From: Balneolales bacterium
Lineage (GTDB): Bacteria; Bacteroidota; Rhodothermia; Balneolales; Natronogracilivirgulaceae
Length of the DNA stretch: 7,491 nt
Reading direction: 5' to 3'
NCBI GenBank assembly: GCA_007131535.1
Contig: SLQI01000259.1
Span: 1 to 7,491, forward strand
In this document: in pieces, positions 1 to 6,032 of the stretch
Numbering within the stretch: the first letter of the stretch is position 1
How the letters are laid out: each line of letters opens with the position of its first letter
Notes under the pieces: model-generated
Told to the model about the DNA's origin: nothing
Seen by the model: the letters and a program-made list of their open reading frames with translations, nothing else
The model's database searches: none
Program-made: the position numbers and the translations under genes

Positions 1-233
1 AAATTATTAGCCCATAGGTTTACGCAGTTGTTTTGTGTAAGATGGATTCCCCGAATTATTAGGCTTAATCTGCATTATGATGCTTGATGTGTGGGCGTAG
101 TGCACCAGCTCTCACATTAAATCGGGTGGTGTGAAAAAATCACCTGAACAAATGTTGCGGATAAAATTTTCAACTTAGAGTCGGGTTATTGGTAGTGATT
201 ACCGATATGTATTAAGCCAAAGGCTGCCAGATC
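1..233. other. Upstream region without a supported gene
   Basis: No complete reading frame with a believable start lies here. Frame 1 is open from the left edge to a TGA at 85-87 (28 codons, no recognisable motif), so the tail of an upstream gene cannot be excluded but nothing supports it. A weak GGTG/CACC inverted repeat surrounds an A-run near 125-143. The uvrC promoter should lie in this stretch, but I see no clear match to either a sigma-70 or a Bacteroidota -33/-7 promoter. Confidence 0.5.
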
Positions 234-2096
234 ATGAGTCAGGATCAAAATATTACGCTTCAGCAAAAACTGGATCATTTGCCGACCAATCCGGGGGTCT
301 ATCAGTTCAAGGATCAGCGGGGAACAATTATCTATGTGGGGAAGGCCAAGCGGTTGCGGAACCGGGTGAGGTCCTATTTTCAGAACGCTCAGCCGCTGAG
401 CGGCAAAATTGCGGTAATGGTCAGCAAAATCGCCGATTTGGAAATTATAGTCACCGATTCGGAAGCCGAAGCATTGATCCTTGAAAATAATTTGATCAAA
501 AAGCACCAGCCGCGCTATAACATTCTCTACCGGGATGATAAATCCTACCCGTATATCTGCGTAACTCGGGATGAGCGCCCGAGGGTTTTTCCCACACGTA
601 CGGTTATTCAGGATGGTAATCGCTACTACGGCCCGTACGATCACGTCGGCAAAATGCGCAATATGGTTGAGACTATACGTCGCACATTCGGTTTGTGTAC
701 GTGTGCATGCAGCCCCAGAACTATTGATCACACGAAGGGACTTCCCAAATGGAACAAGTGCTTTGAAGACTATTTCGAGAACTGCTCGGTGGATATTCCG
801 GTGGAGGAGTACCAGGATATTATAGATAAGGTTGTCAAGCTGTTGAACGGCAAAACTGACGGGCTGATTCGGGATTTGAAAGAAGAGATGGAGCTGGCTT
901 CGCAATCGCTGGAATTTGAAAAAGCGGCCAAAATCCGCGACAGCATTCAATCACTGGATAAATACAGTGAGAAAATGAAGATCGTGGATAACACCGAGAC
1001 AGACCGGGATATTTTTGCGCTTGAGGCGGACCACATCGAAAACCTGGCTTGTGGTGTGCTGTTTAAAGTACGCGACGGCAAACTGCTCGGAACCTATCAC
1101 CGGTTTTTGAAAAATATTGAAGGCATACCGGAAGGGCAGTTGCTGCAATCTTTTATGGAAGATTATTACACCGGCTCCATTTCCGGAACCATACCGGACG
1201 AGGTGCATATCAGTCATGATTTAGATGATGATGAGCCGCTAATGGATTACCTGTGGCAGGAGCACGGTAAAAAAGTGCCGGTCCACCGGCCGCAGAAAGG
1301 GGAGAAGGCTCAGATGGTGAGAATGGCGGCGGCTAACGCCGGCCTGCAATTGAAGGAATATATCCTCCAGAAACAAAAAGCGGAAAAAGACCGCGTGCCG
1401 CATGTTATAAAAAGCCTGAAGCGGGATCTGGGACTTCAGCGTATGCCGCGGCGGATAGAATGTATTGATAACTCCAACTTTCAGGGTAGCGAGCCGGTAG
1501 CCTCATTGGTTTGTTTTGTAGACGGCCAACCCCGGAAAAGCGAATACAAAAAATACAACATCAAAACCGTGGAGGGACCGGATGATTTTGCCTCGATGCG
1601 TGAGGTGATCACCCGGCGATATGGCAGGCTAAAAAAAGAAGGCGGACACCTGCCTGATTTACTGGTCGTCGATGGCGGGCAGGGTCAGCTATCCAGTGGA
1701 TTGCAGGCCTTGGAAGAGCTCGGAATGCATGATGATCTACCTATCATTGGTTTAGCCAAGCGACTCGAGGAAGTATTCATCCCCGGTAAATCGGATGCCA
1801 TTATGATTCCGAAAACATCCTCAGCACTGAAACTGCTGCAATATCTTCGGGATGAAGCGCACCGGTTTGCGATTACTTTCCACCGGCAGAAACGCAGCAA
1901 GCGTACGATCCGCAGCACGCTCACCGAAATACCCGGTATCGGACCAAAAACGGCACAAAAGCTGCTGAAAGAATTCGGCTCGGTAAAGCGCATCCGGGAA
2001 ACCGATCTGGAACAACTCCAGGAACAAGCCGGTAAGCAGACGGGCGAGGTAATCTACGAGTACTTTCATGGAGGAGAAAAAGCCGGGGAAGGGTGA
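234..2096 (+). CDS. uvrC: UvrABC system protein C (excinuclease subunit C)
   Basis: UvrC joins the UvrB-DNA pre-incision complex in nucleotide excision repair and cuts the damaged strand on both sides of the lesion. The 620-residue length is normal for the family and all domains are present in order. A GIY-YIG nuclease domain covers about 15-100 (GVY at 21-23, IIYVGK at 32-37, the LRNRVRSYF arginine stretch at 41-49, likely catalytic Glu84 in LILENNLIK); it makes the 3' cut. A UVR motif at about 210-245 binds UvrB. The RNase H-like domain that makes the 5' cut shows IDNSN (Asp412), VVDGGQGQ (Asp480) and RDEAHRFA (Asp540, His543). A tandem helix-hairpin-helix, IPGIGPKTAQKLL onward from 566, binds DNA. 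The ATG at 234 places the GIY-YIG domain at the usual distance from the N terminus; no Shine-Dalgarno is evident. Oddity: cysteines at 155, 157, 159, 176 and 184, with Ile188 where the fourth iron-sulfur ligand of E. coli UvrC would fall. No T-rich terminator follows; the next structure is a repeat hairpin 12 bases after the stop. Confidence 0.98.
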   Translation: MSQDQNITLQQKLDHLPTNPGVYQFKDQRGTIIYVGKAKRLRNRVRSYFQNAQPLSGKIAVMVSKIADLEIIVTDSEAEALILENNLIKKHQPRYNILYRDDKSYPYICVTRDERPRVFPTRTVIQDGNRYYGPYDHVGKMRNMVETIRRTFGLCTCACSPRTIDHTKGLPKWNKCFEDYFENCSVDIPVEEYQDIIDKVVKLLNGKTDGLIRDLKEEMELASQSLEFEKAAKIRDSIQSLDKYSEKMKIVDNTETDRDIFALEADHIENLACGVLFKVRDGKLLGTYHRFLKNIEGIPEGQLLQSFMEDYYTGSISGTIPDEVHISHDLDDDEPLMDYLWQEHGKKVPVHRPQKGEKAQMVRMAAANAGLQLKEYILQKQKAEKDRVPHVIKSLKRDLGLQRMPRRIECIDNSNFQGSEPVASLVCFVDGQPRKSEYKKYNIKTVEGPDDFASMREVITRRYGRLKKEGGHLPDLLVVDGGQGQLSSGLQALEELGMHDDLPIIGLAKRLEEVFIPGKSDAIMIPKTSSALKLLQYLRDEAHRFAITFHRQKRSKRTIRSTLTEIPGIGPKTAQKLLKEFGSVKRIRETDLEQLQEQAGKQTGEVIYEYFHGGEKAGEG

Positions 2097-2108
2097 GTCG
2101 CTAAAAAT

Positions 2109-2156
2109 CCCCGGGATGAATCCCGGGGTTACAATATGGGCCGTGCCTTTCGGCAC
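2109..2156 (-). repeat. REP-like repeat unit, left copy (inverted)
   Basis: The unit has two hairpins. The first is CCCCGGGAT-GA-ATCCCGGGG at 2109-2128, a perfect 9-bp stem. The second is GTGCC-TTTC-GGCAC at 2143-2156, a perfect 5-bp stem. The linker between them reads TTACAATAT followed by GGGCC. The whole unit is an inverted copy of the one at 2519-2564: the hairpin cores, the linker TTACAATAT and the order of hairpins match, while the loops and four linker bases differ. It sits 12 bases after the uvrC stop and has no T-run, so it is more likely a mobile repeat than a dedicated terminator, although it could still protect the uvrC mRNA 3' end. Confidence 0.75.
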
Positions 2157-2415
2157 TGTGATTTTGACAAGCGATTATTAATAAGTGAAACAAAGGGAGA
2201 GATGGAAAAAGTTCAGTCCATACCATTAATAAGCTTTAGTAAGCTTGTATTCCACTGGATAGTGTTGTAAGGTAAGGTTGCCAAACGACTGCTGAAACTG
2301 ATGCCTAAGAAAGGTAAGATAAAGGATTTATATATTTGCAAATGTTATGTGTAATATCCTGTTTCAATACCGCTCCAACATTCGGTGATTTTCGGATTAA
2401 CGAGGAGGAGACTTG

Positions 2416-2463
2416 GTGACTCTCAAGCAAAGCTATCTAAATCAAGTTGTTAGCACATTGTAA
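2416..2463 (+). other. Possible 15-codon leader peptide behind a strong Shine-Dalgarno
   Basis: AGGAGGAG at 2403-2410 is followed five bases later by a GTG codon that opens a 15-codon frame (MTLKQSYLNQVVSTL) ending at TAA 2461-2463. It is the only strong Shine-Dalgarno-like sequence before a start codon in the window; the real genes here do without one. It could be a leader peptide, a relic of a foreign gene, or chance. I do not recognise the peptide, and the short frame alone is weak evidence. Confidence 0.15.
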
Positions 2464-2467
2464 GTTT

Positions 2468-2520
2468 ACTAAATTATGGATGTTAGTAATTTCATGATGT
2501 TGATTACTAAACAATTTAGT
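2468..2520. repeat. Nested AT-rich inverted repeat (53 bp)
   Basis: Two pairs of perfect 8-bp arms are nested. The outer pair is ACTAAATT (2468-2475) with AATTTAGT (2513-2520). The inner pair is TTAGTAAT (2483-2490) with ATTACTAA (2503-2510). A 12-base loop lies at the centre; between the pairs are 7 bases on the left and 2 on the right. The right outer arm overlaps the first two bases of the REP-like hairpin at 2519. A folded RNA or cruciform is possible, and it could be an end structure of the mobile repeat or a regulatory site for the transposase. AT-rich DNA gives such matches by chance more often than GC-rich DNA does. Confidence 0.5.
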
Positions 2521-2564
2521 GCCGCAGGCACGATAAATATTGTAACCCCGGGATTTATCCCGGG
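2519..2564 (+). repeat. REP-like repeat unit, right copy
   Basis: GTGCC-GCA-GGCAC (2519-2531) is followed by the linker GATAAATATTGTAA and then CCCGGGAT-TT-ATCCCGGG (2547-2564, perfect 8-bp stem; a further C precedes it). In reverse complement this matches the unit at 2109-2156 at roughly 40 of 49 aligned positions by eye. The two units face opposite ways about 360 bases apart, as in the inverted pairs (BIME/REPIN-like) formed by REP sequences, though the spacing is longer than usual for those. Confidence 0.75.
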
Positions 2565-2589
2565 ACCATTAACGAGAGGCCACAACAGA

Positions 2590-2602
2590 GTGCCGTAGGC
2601 AC
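2590..2602 (+). repeat. GTGCC-GTA-GGCAC hairpin before the transposase
   Basis: A third perfect 5-bp stem with a three-base loop ends 33 bases upstream of the transposase ATG. Its stem is identical to that of the hairpin at 2519-2531 and only the loop differs (GTA against GCA). Short GC hairpins of this kind beside RAYT genes are the sequences that these transposases bind and cut in studied systems. Here it may mark the element's left end or act in the transposase mRNA leader. Confidence 0.65.
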
Positions 2603-2635
2603 GACACATACCGTTTAAAAATAGATAGTATTACC

Positions 2636-3097
2636 ATGGCAAATACCTATCATCAAATATATATCCAGGCAGTTATCGCAGTAAAATATCGCAATGCATT
2701 AATTCGGAAAGAGTGGAAATCGGAATTTCTTGCTGTAATAGGGAATTTGATTAATAAAAGCGGAGGAAAGACACTCATTGTAAATGGTACGGAAGATCAC
2801 ACACATTGTTTTTTCGGCATGAAACCATCTTTAACAGTGTCCGGATTATTGCAGAAAGTTAAAGCGAATTCATCAAAGTGGCTGAATGAAAGCGGCAAGC
2901 TATCTCACCGATTCGAGTGGCAGCCGGGATATGGAGTATTCTCTTACAGTCGGTCTCATATAGACAAAGTGTATAATTATATCAAGAACCAAGAAGTGCA
3001 TCACAGAAAAAAAAGTTTCAGGGAAGAATATATCCGGCTGCTTGAAAACTTTGAGGTTGACTATGATGAACGATATATTTTTTCAGAACCTGTTTAA
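2636..3097 (+). CDS. tnpA: IS200/IS605-family (Y1/HUH) transposase, RAYT-like
   Basis: This is a small single-strand DNA transposase of the HUH superfamily, which cuts at a hairpin-marked site through a phosphotyrosine link. The 153-residue length is complete for the family. Visible landmarks are the N-terminal strand NTYHQIYIQAVIAVKYR, the metal-binding His-x-His at 55-57 (DHTHCFFGM, with Thr in place of the usual hydrophobic residue), the substrate-loop segment SGLLQKVKANSSKWLNE, the FEWQPGYGVFSYS stretch, and the catalytic helix VYNYIKNQEVHH, with Tyr115 as likely nucleophile and Gln119 four residues on as a metal ligand. No frameshift or stop is present, so it may be active. The ATG at 2636 fits the family N terminus; there is no Shine-Dalgarno. 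No accessory TnpB follows. The hairpins on its left make a REP-associated role more likely than a plain insertion sequence. Confidence 0.92.
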   Translation: MANTYHQIYIQAVIAVKYRNALIRKEWKSEFLAVIGNLINKSGGKTLIVNGTEDHTHCFFGMKPSLTVSGLLQKVKANSSKWLNESGKLSHRFEWQPGYGVFSYSRSHIDKVYNYIKNQEVHHRKKSFREEYIRLLENFEVDYDERYIFSEPV

Positions 3098-3463
3098 GGG
3101 GCACATATAATTTGGGTCTACAATACAATAGATATTCAGGAATCATACAGTCAGGCAAGCTATAAAGTAGTTAGAATTCAGTCGTCGGAAAACTAACAAT
3201 ACCATCTCCGATTCAAATTCATGTAAAAAAGCCCTCCGGTAAACTGAATGCCAATAGTTAGAGTAAGCTTAGAAAACCTGAAAACTATTACGAAGCCTAC
3301 ACGAAAATGCATAGCTGATAGCCGGTGGTTATTCACATTTAGCTTGCATACTATCAAAAATATATTACATTCCTTTGATCATAATCATATACAGATATAA
3401 TCAGGCATAGCATCGGCAAGGTGTGCTAATCCAAACTCTTAATTTTCTTATTTAAACTGGCTC
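3098..3463. other. AT-rich spacer between transposase and ilvE
   Basis: No gene is supported in these 366 bases; all frames are broken by stops. At 3225-3239, AAAAAAGCCCTCCGG followed by TAAA looks like the left half of an intrinsic terminator whose right half is missing. A 7-bp inverted repeat AATAGTT/AACTATT with a 23-base loop lies at 3253-3289 and is weak. No copy of the GTGCC/GGCAC hairpin occurs here. The ilvE promoter must lie in the last part. Confidence 0.5.
3375..3401 (+). promoter_or_regulatory. Weak sigma-70-like promoter candidate for ilvE
   Basis: TTGATC (3375-3380) and a perfect TATAAT (3396-3401) are separated by 15 bases, shorter than the usual 16-18, and lie about 60 bases before the ilvE ATG. 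A rival candidate is TAATTTTC at 3440-3447, one base off the Bacteroidota -7 element TAnnTTTG, without a clear -33 partner. Neither is strong; AT-rich DNA yields such matches by chance. Confidence 0.2.
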
Positions 3464-4540
3464 ATGTTGCAATCCGCAGTAGACATTGATATCCGCAAAA
3501 ATCCCTCAGGCAGGCTTCAGCAAGTTGATTTTGACAATCTCACTTTCGGCGAGGTGTTCTCCGATCATATGCTCACTATCGACTACCGGGATAAAACCTG
3601 GAAAAGACCGGTAATTGAACCGTATGGTCCGTTGCCGCTATCTCCGGCGACTAAGTTTTTGCATTACGGACAAGGTGTTTTTGAAGGATTAAAGGCATTC
3701 CGGTATGCGGGGGGTAAGATAAATATTTTCCGGCTTGATGAGCATTACCGTCGTATGAAGCGCTCCTGTGAGCGGATGATCATTCCGCTTCCGGATGAAG
3801 AACTGTTTTTGGAAACGATCAAAGTTCTTGTAGACCTCGATCGCGACTGGGTGCCCGAAGACAAATTTAAATCCCTGTATATCCGACCGTTCATTTTTGG
3901 CACGGACGAGTCCCTGGGAATGCGTGAGTCACAAAACTATAAGTATATCGTGATAACCTCACCGGTGGGCAATTACTATAAGGAAGGTATCAAACCGGTG
4001 AAGCTTACCACTATGCCGGAATTTGTGCGGGCTACCCCCGGTGGTGCGGGGGAGGCCAAAGTGCCGGGCAACTATGCCTCGAGTTTGTATCCGGGAGCCC
4101 GTGCTTTCGAGCAGGGATATACCCAGGTCCTCTGGCTTGATGCCATCGAGCGGCGGTATGTCGAAGAGGTGGGCACCAGCAATATCTTTTTTGTGATTGA
4201 GGATAAACTGGTAACACCTGACCTGAGCGGCAGCATCCTGCCGGGCATTACCCGCAAGTCCATTCTGGAACTGGCCGAACGCTGGAGTATGCCGGTGGAA
4301 GAGCGAAAAGTAGCTATTGATGAGTTATTCGACCTTCATAAACAGGGAAAACTGACCGAAGTATTTGGTTCAGGTACGGCTGCCGTAGTTTCACCGGTAG
4401 GAGTGATCCATCACGAAGGACAAAAAATTGAGCTGGGCCAGGACAAAATGGGACCGATCGCTCAAAAGTTTTATGATGCCATCACCGGTATCCATCACGG
4501 TGAGATCAAAGATGAAGCCGGATGGTGCCATCTGGTCTGA
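3464..4540 (+). CDS. ilvE: Branched-chain amino acid aminotransferase
   Basis: A PLP-dependent fold-type IV transaminase that moves the amino group between glutamate and the 2-keto acids of leucine, isoleucine and valine, serving as the last step of their synthesis and the first of their breakdown, in the cytoplasm. The 358-residue length and motifs match the larger, eukaryote-like BCAT group. These include FGEVFSDHM at 28-36, HYGQGVFEGLKAFR at 67-80, IRPFIFGTDESLG from 140, GGAGEAKVPGNYASSL with the PLP-binding Lys199, QVLWLD at 221-226, EEVGTSN with Glu235 as cofactor contact, and the phosphate-binding segments LPGITR (259-264) and FGSGTAA (301-307). The ATG at 3464 leaves the normal family N terminus. 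It stands alone: the upstream spacer is 366 bases and the downstream gene runs toward it with a 45-base gap that holds no clear terminator. Exact substrate preference cannot be told from sequence alone. Confidence 0.96.
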   Translation: MLQSAVDIDIRKNPSGRLQQVDFDNLTFGEVFSDHMLTIDYRDKTWKRPVIEPYGPLPLSPATKFLHYGQGVFEGLKAFRYAGGKINIFRLDEHYRRMKRSCERMIIPLPDEELFLETIKVLVDLDRDWVPEDKFKSLYIRPFIFGTDESLGMRESQNYKYIVITSPVGNYYKEGIKPVKLTTMPEFVRATPGGAGEAKVPGNYASSLYPGARAFEQGYTQVLWLDAIERRYVEEVGTSNIFFVIEDKLVTPDLSGSILPGITRKSILELAERWSMPVEERKVAIDELFDLHKQGKLTEVFGSGTAAVVSPVGVIHHEGQKIELGQDKMGPIAQKFYDAITGIHHGEIKDEAGWCHLV

Positions 4541-4585
4541 TTTTGTTTTTGGCTGACCATGAGATCATCCTGAAAATGTGATCCA

Positions 4586-5239
4586 CTACTCCGTTTCTGT
4601 ATCAGGATTTTTAATTACCAGACAGCCGGCCAGCATATCGTGCAATCCCTGTTTCCTTGAGGTGAATGCAACCATCAAAAAACCAATATAGAGAATGAGG
4701 GCGGATAATATTTTGGCAAAGTAACGACCGGTAGCCCGCAGAAATGAAATTCTCCGGCCATCCTCGTCACAAACTTTAATCTCCAGAGCCATCTTTCCGG
4801 GGGTGGCCTGGTAAGAGGAACTTTCAAAGAAAGCCCAGTACAACCAGCTGATGAGCGAAAGCCCCATGTAGGTCACGCCTGTAATTGTCCCGGCAGTAGC
4901 TGAAGTCAGGAAAAACTCAAATCCGTAAAGAAGTCCCTGGATAAAAATAATGATGACGATATCGATCAGGTAGGCAAAGAAGCGTCTCCAGAAGCCGGCA
5001 TACCCGAAAGGCGCAACTACCTGGCTCTGTCGTGCCCTACTGTAATCAGTTATGCTTGAGTCGTAGGGTTCACCGGAGTCAAACAGGTCAACTTTATTCA
5101 GGGGTTGCCAGCCAATCATACCTTCCCGCCACACGTTAACATCATGAGGAAGCTGCCCGGAAATCACCATTTCACGAAGTTCATTTCTGGAGACGGGTCC
5201 TTTTTTCTGATCACCTTCCAGATAATACCATATATTCAT
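4586..5239 (-). CDS. GYF_2 domain plus RDD family membrane protein
   Basis: The protein has 217 residues. The N terminus (about 1-55) is a GYF_2-type domain: IWYYLEGDQKKGPVS, then LREMVISGQL, and WREGMIGWQPL near 37-47. This module is thought to bind partner proteins. A polar linker (55-80) follows, then an RDD domain (about 80-210) with FWRRFFAYLID (Arg85/Arg86, Asp93), TPGKMALEIKVCDEDG at 146-161 and KQGLHDMLAG near 196-205. Three hydrophobic helices are visible at about 88-112, 118-138 and 173-193. RDD proteins are inner-membrane proteins of mostly unknown role; a few act in transport or ion balance, so no function is assigned. There is no signal peptide, so the GYF_2 part should face the cytoplasm. 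It is transcribed away from the small membrane-protein gene at 5507, and the two may share regulation. A weak -33/-7 pair on this strand, TTG then 20 bases then TACTTTCT, lies around 5271-5301. Confidence 0.9.
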   Translation of the reverse strand: MNIWYYLEGDQKKGPVSRNELREMVISGQLPHDVNVWREGMIGWQPLNKVDLFDSGEPYDSSITDYSRARQSQVVAPFGYAGFWRRFFAYLIDIVIIIFIQGLLYGFEFFLTSATAGTITGVTYMGLSLISWLYWAFFESSSYQATPGKMALEIKVCDEDGRRISFLRATGRYFAKILSALILYIGFLMVAFTSRKQGLHDMLAGCLVIKNPDTETE

Positions 5240-5506
5240 CTTGCAGAAGTTGTTGTAATTAGAATTTACAGAAAGTAGCTTTTCAGCTACCGGTTTTCAA
5301 CGAAATAATTAACAATCGGTTTCGAAATTCCCGTGATTCAGGTGAGATTGCGTACTAAATCCTTGCATTGGTGGTTTTTAACCACTGATTTTCAACTGGC
5401 AAAGATGAGCAAGCTGGAACATTGCCGGAATAATATTGTTGATTACTGCGTCAACCATAGTAATAAAACATAAATTGAAAAATGCTGAAATATATTTTCG
5501 GAAGAG
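5240..5506. promoter_or_regulatory. Divergent intergenic region with two perfect small hairpins
   Basis: The region separates the RDD gene (leftward) from the membrane-protein gene (rightward), so it must carry both promoters. Two perfect hairpins are visible: GTAGCT-TTTC-AGCTAC at 5275-5290, which would fall in or near the 5' leader of the RDD mRNA, and GTGGTT-TTT-AACCAC at 5371-5385 near the middle. Neither has a T-run beyond the loop, so terminators are unlikely and operator sites or leader structures are possible. I see no strong promoter match for the rightward gene. Confidence 0.4.
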
Positions 5507-5935
5507 ATGATTAAGGGGTTAGCAATTGTTACGGCGGCATTGTTATTTATACTGGCATTCGGTGGATTTCTCGGTGGGTTTGCGCTTCTTGCTGATCCTA
5601 CCGGTGCGATGGTAGGGTTTCCGGATGATATGATAAACCGGCTGCCGGTTTCAAATTACACGCTGCCGGCCGTTTTTTTGGTGGTTGTTTTCGGCATGGT
5701 TCCGGCTTATCTCGGTCTGCACCTCAGCAGGTCGTTGTTTGATACTATCCCTCTGGAACACAGTGCGTTGTATGTCAGCGCTTTAGCTTCGGTACTTCTC
5801 GGCTGGCTGGCCGTACAGATCTGGCTGTTGGGGTGGGGGCATTATCTGCAAACGGTTTCAGTCATACATGCACTGTTGCTTCTTGGCTGTGGCATGATGA
5901 TGTTTTTCATCGATATAAATTCAGAAGAGCATTGA
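5507..5935 (+). CDS. Small four-helix integral membrane protein, function unknown
   Basis: The protein has 142 residues and is almost wholly hydrophobic. Four membrane segments are visible at about 3-29, 52-73, 87-108 and 116-136, with short loops, and the C terminus ends in an acidic tail. The loop after helix 1 carries GGFALLADPTGAMVG (23-37). A glycine pair followed by LL-x-DP-(S/T)-G recalls a family of small, unnamed bacterial membrane proteins known to me only as hypothetical. Asn, Tyr and Pro begin helix 2 (NYTLPAVFL), typical of that group. No charged residue within a helix suggests a transport or catalytic site, and I assign no function. The ATG at 5507 follows GGAAGAG with spacing that is too short for a good ribosome site. 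An overlapping ATG at 5482 is in another frame and opens only ten codons. It is the rightward partner of a divergent pair with the RDD gene. No terminator is evident after it. Confidence 0.75.
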   Translation: MIKGLAIVTAALLFILAFGGFLGGFALLADPTGAMVGFPDDMINRLPVSNYTLPAVFLVVVFGMVPAYLGLHLSRSLFDTIPLEHSALYVSALASVLLGWLAVQIWLLGWGHYLQTVSVIHALLLLGCGMMMFFIDINSEEH

Positions 5936-6032
5936 AAATCAATTTCAAACTCTACTGGCGGTATGAGCCCCGATATTGAAAGTTTTTTCAAATTGGAAGC
6001 GCTTCCTGTGTAACTGTAGTTTTTTCATTTAG

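Larger units (their letters stand above)
2097..2635. other. Gene-poor repeat island between uvrC and the transposase
   Basis: This 539-base stretch has no gene I can support. It holds three GC-rich hairpins (2109-2156, 2519-2564, 2590-2602), a nested AT-rich palindrome (2468-2520), a 10-bp perfect palindrome ATTTGCAAAT at 2334-2343 that overlaps a perfect TAnnTTTG promoter-like octamer (2331-2338, no matching -33 element), and a strong Shine-Dalgarno-like AGGAGGAG at 2403-2410. The middle part (2160-2460) carries only very short open frames, including a 22-codon one at 2202-2270, and may be decayed sequence. Confidence 0.6.
2109..3097 (+). mobile_element. Putative RAYT/REP element (IS200-like), boundaries uncertain
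   Basis: The Y1 transposase gene at 2636-3097 together with three related hairpins on its left side suggests a REP-associated tyrosine transposase locus. The left limit is set at the outermost hairpin. No matching hairpin is visible right of the gene, so the right end is unknown and the unit may be a fixed single copy instead of an active insertion sequence. IS200/IS605 elements make no target duplication and have no terminal inverted repeats, so ends cannot be read from a single copy. Confidence 0.45.

Noticed and set aside
186..950. Long open frame on the minus strand (254 codons) over the start of uvrC
   Set aside because: It lies fully opposite the strongly supported uvrC N-terminal and middle domains, and its translation shows no recognisable family; it is a shadow of the coding bias of uvrC.
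2109..2128. GC-rich hairpin after uvrC as an intrinsic terminator
   Set aside because: There is no T-run after the stem, and the same structure recurs inverted at 2519-2564 where no gene ends, so a repeat is the better explanation.
2202..2270. 22-codon frame beginning MEKVQSIPLISF behind GGGAG
   Set aside because: It is very short, the ribosome site is too close to the ATG, and the peptide has no recognisable feature. The same frame reopens after its stop (basic stretch KRLLKLMPKKGKIK), but nothing supports a gene.
2109..2602. CRISPR array
   Set aside because: The repeats are palindromic, few, inverted relative to each other and irregularly spaced, with no cas genes; this does not fit a CRISPR array.
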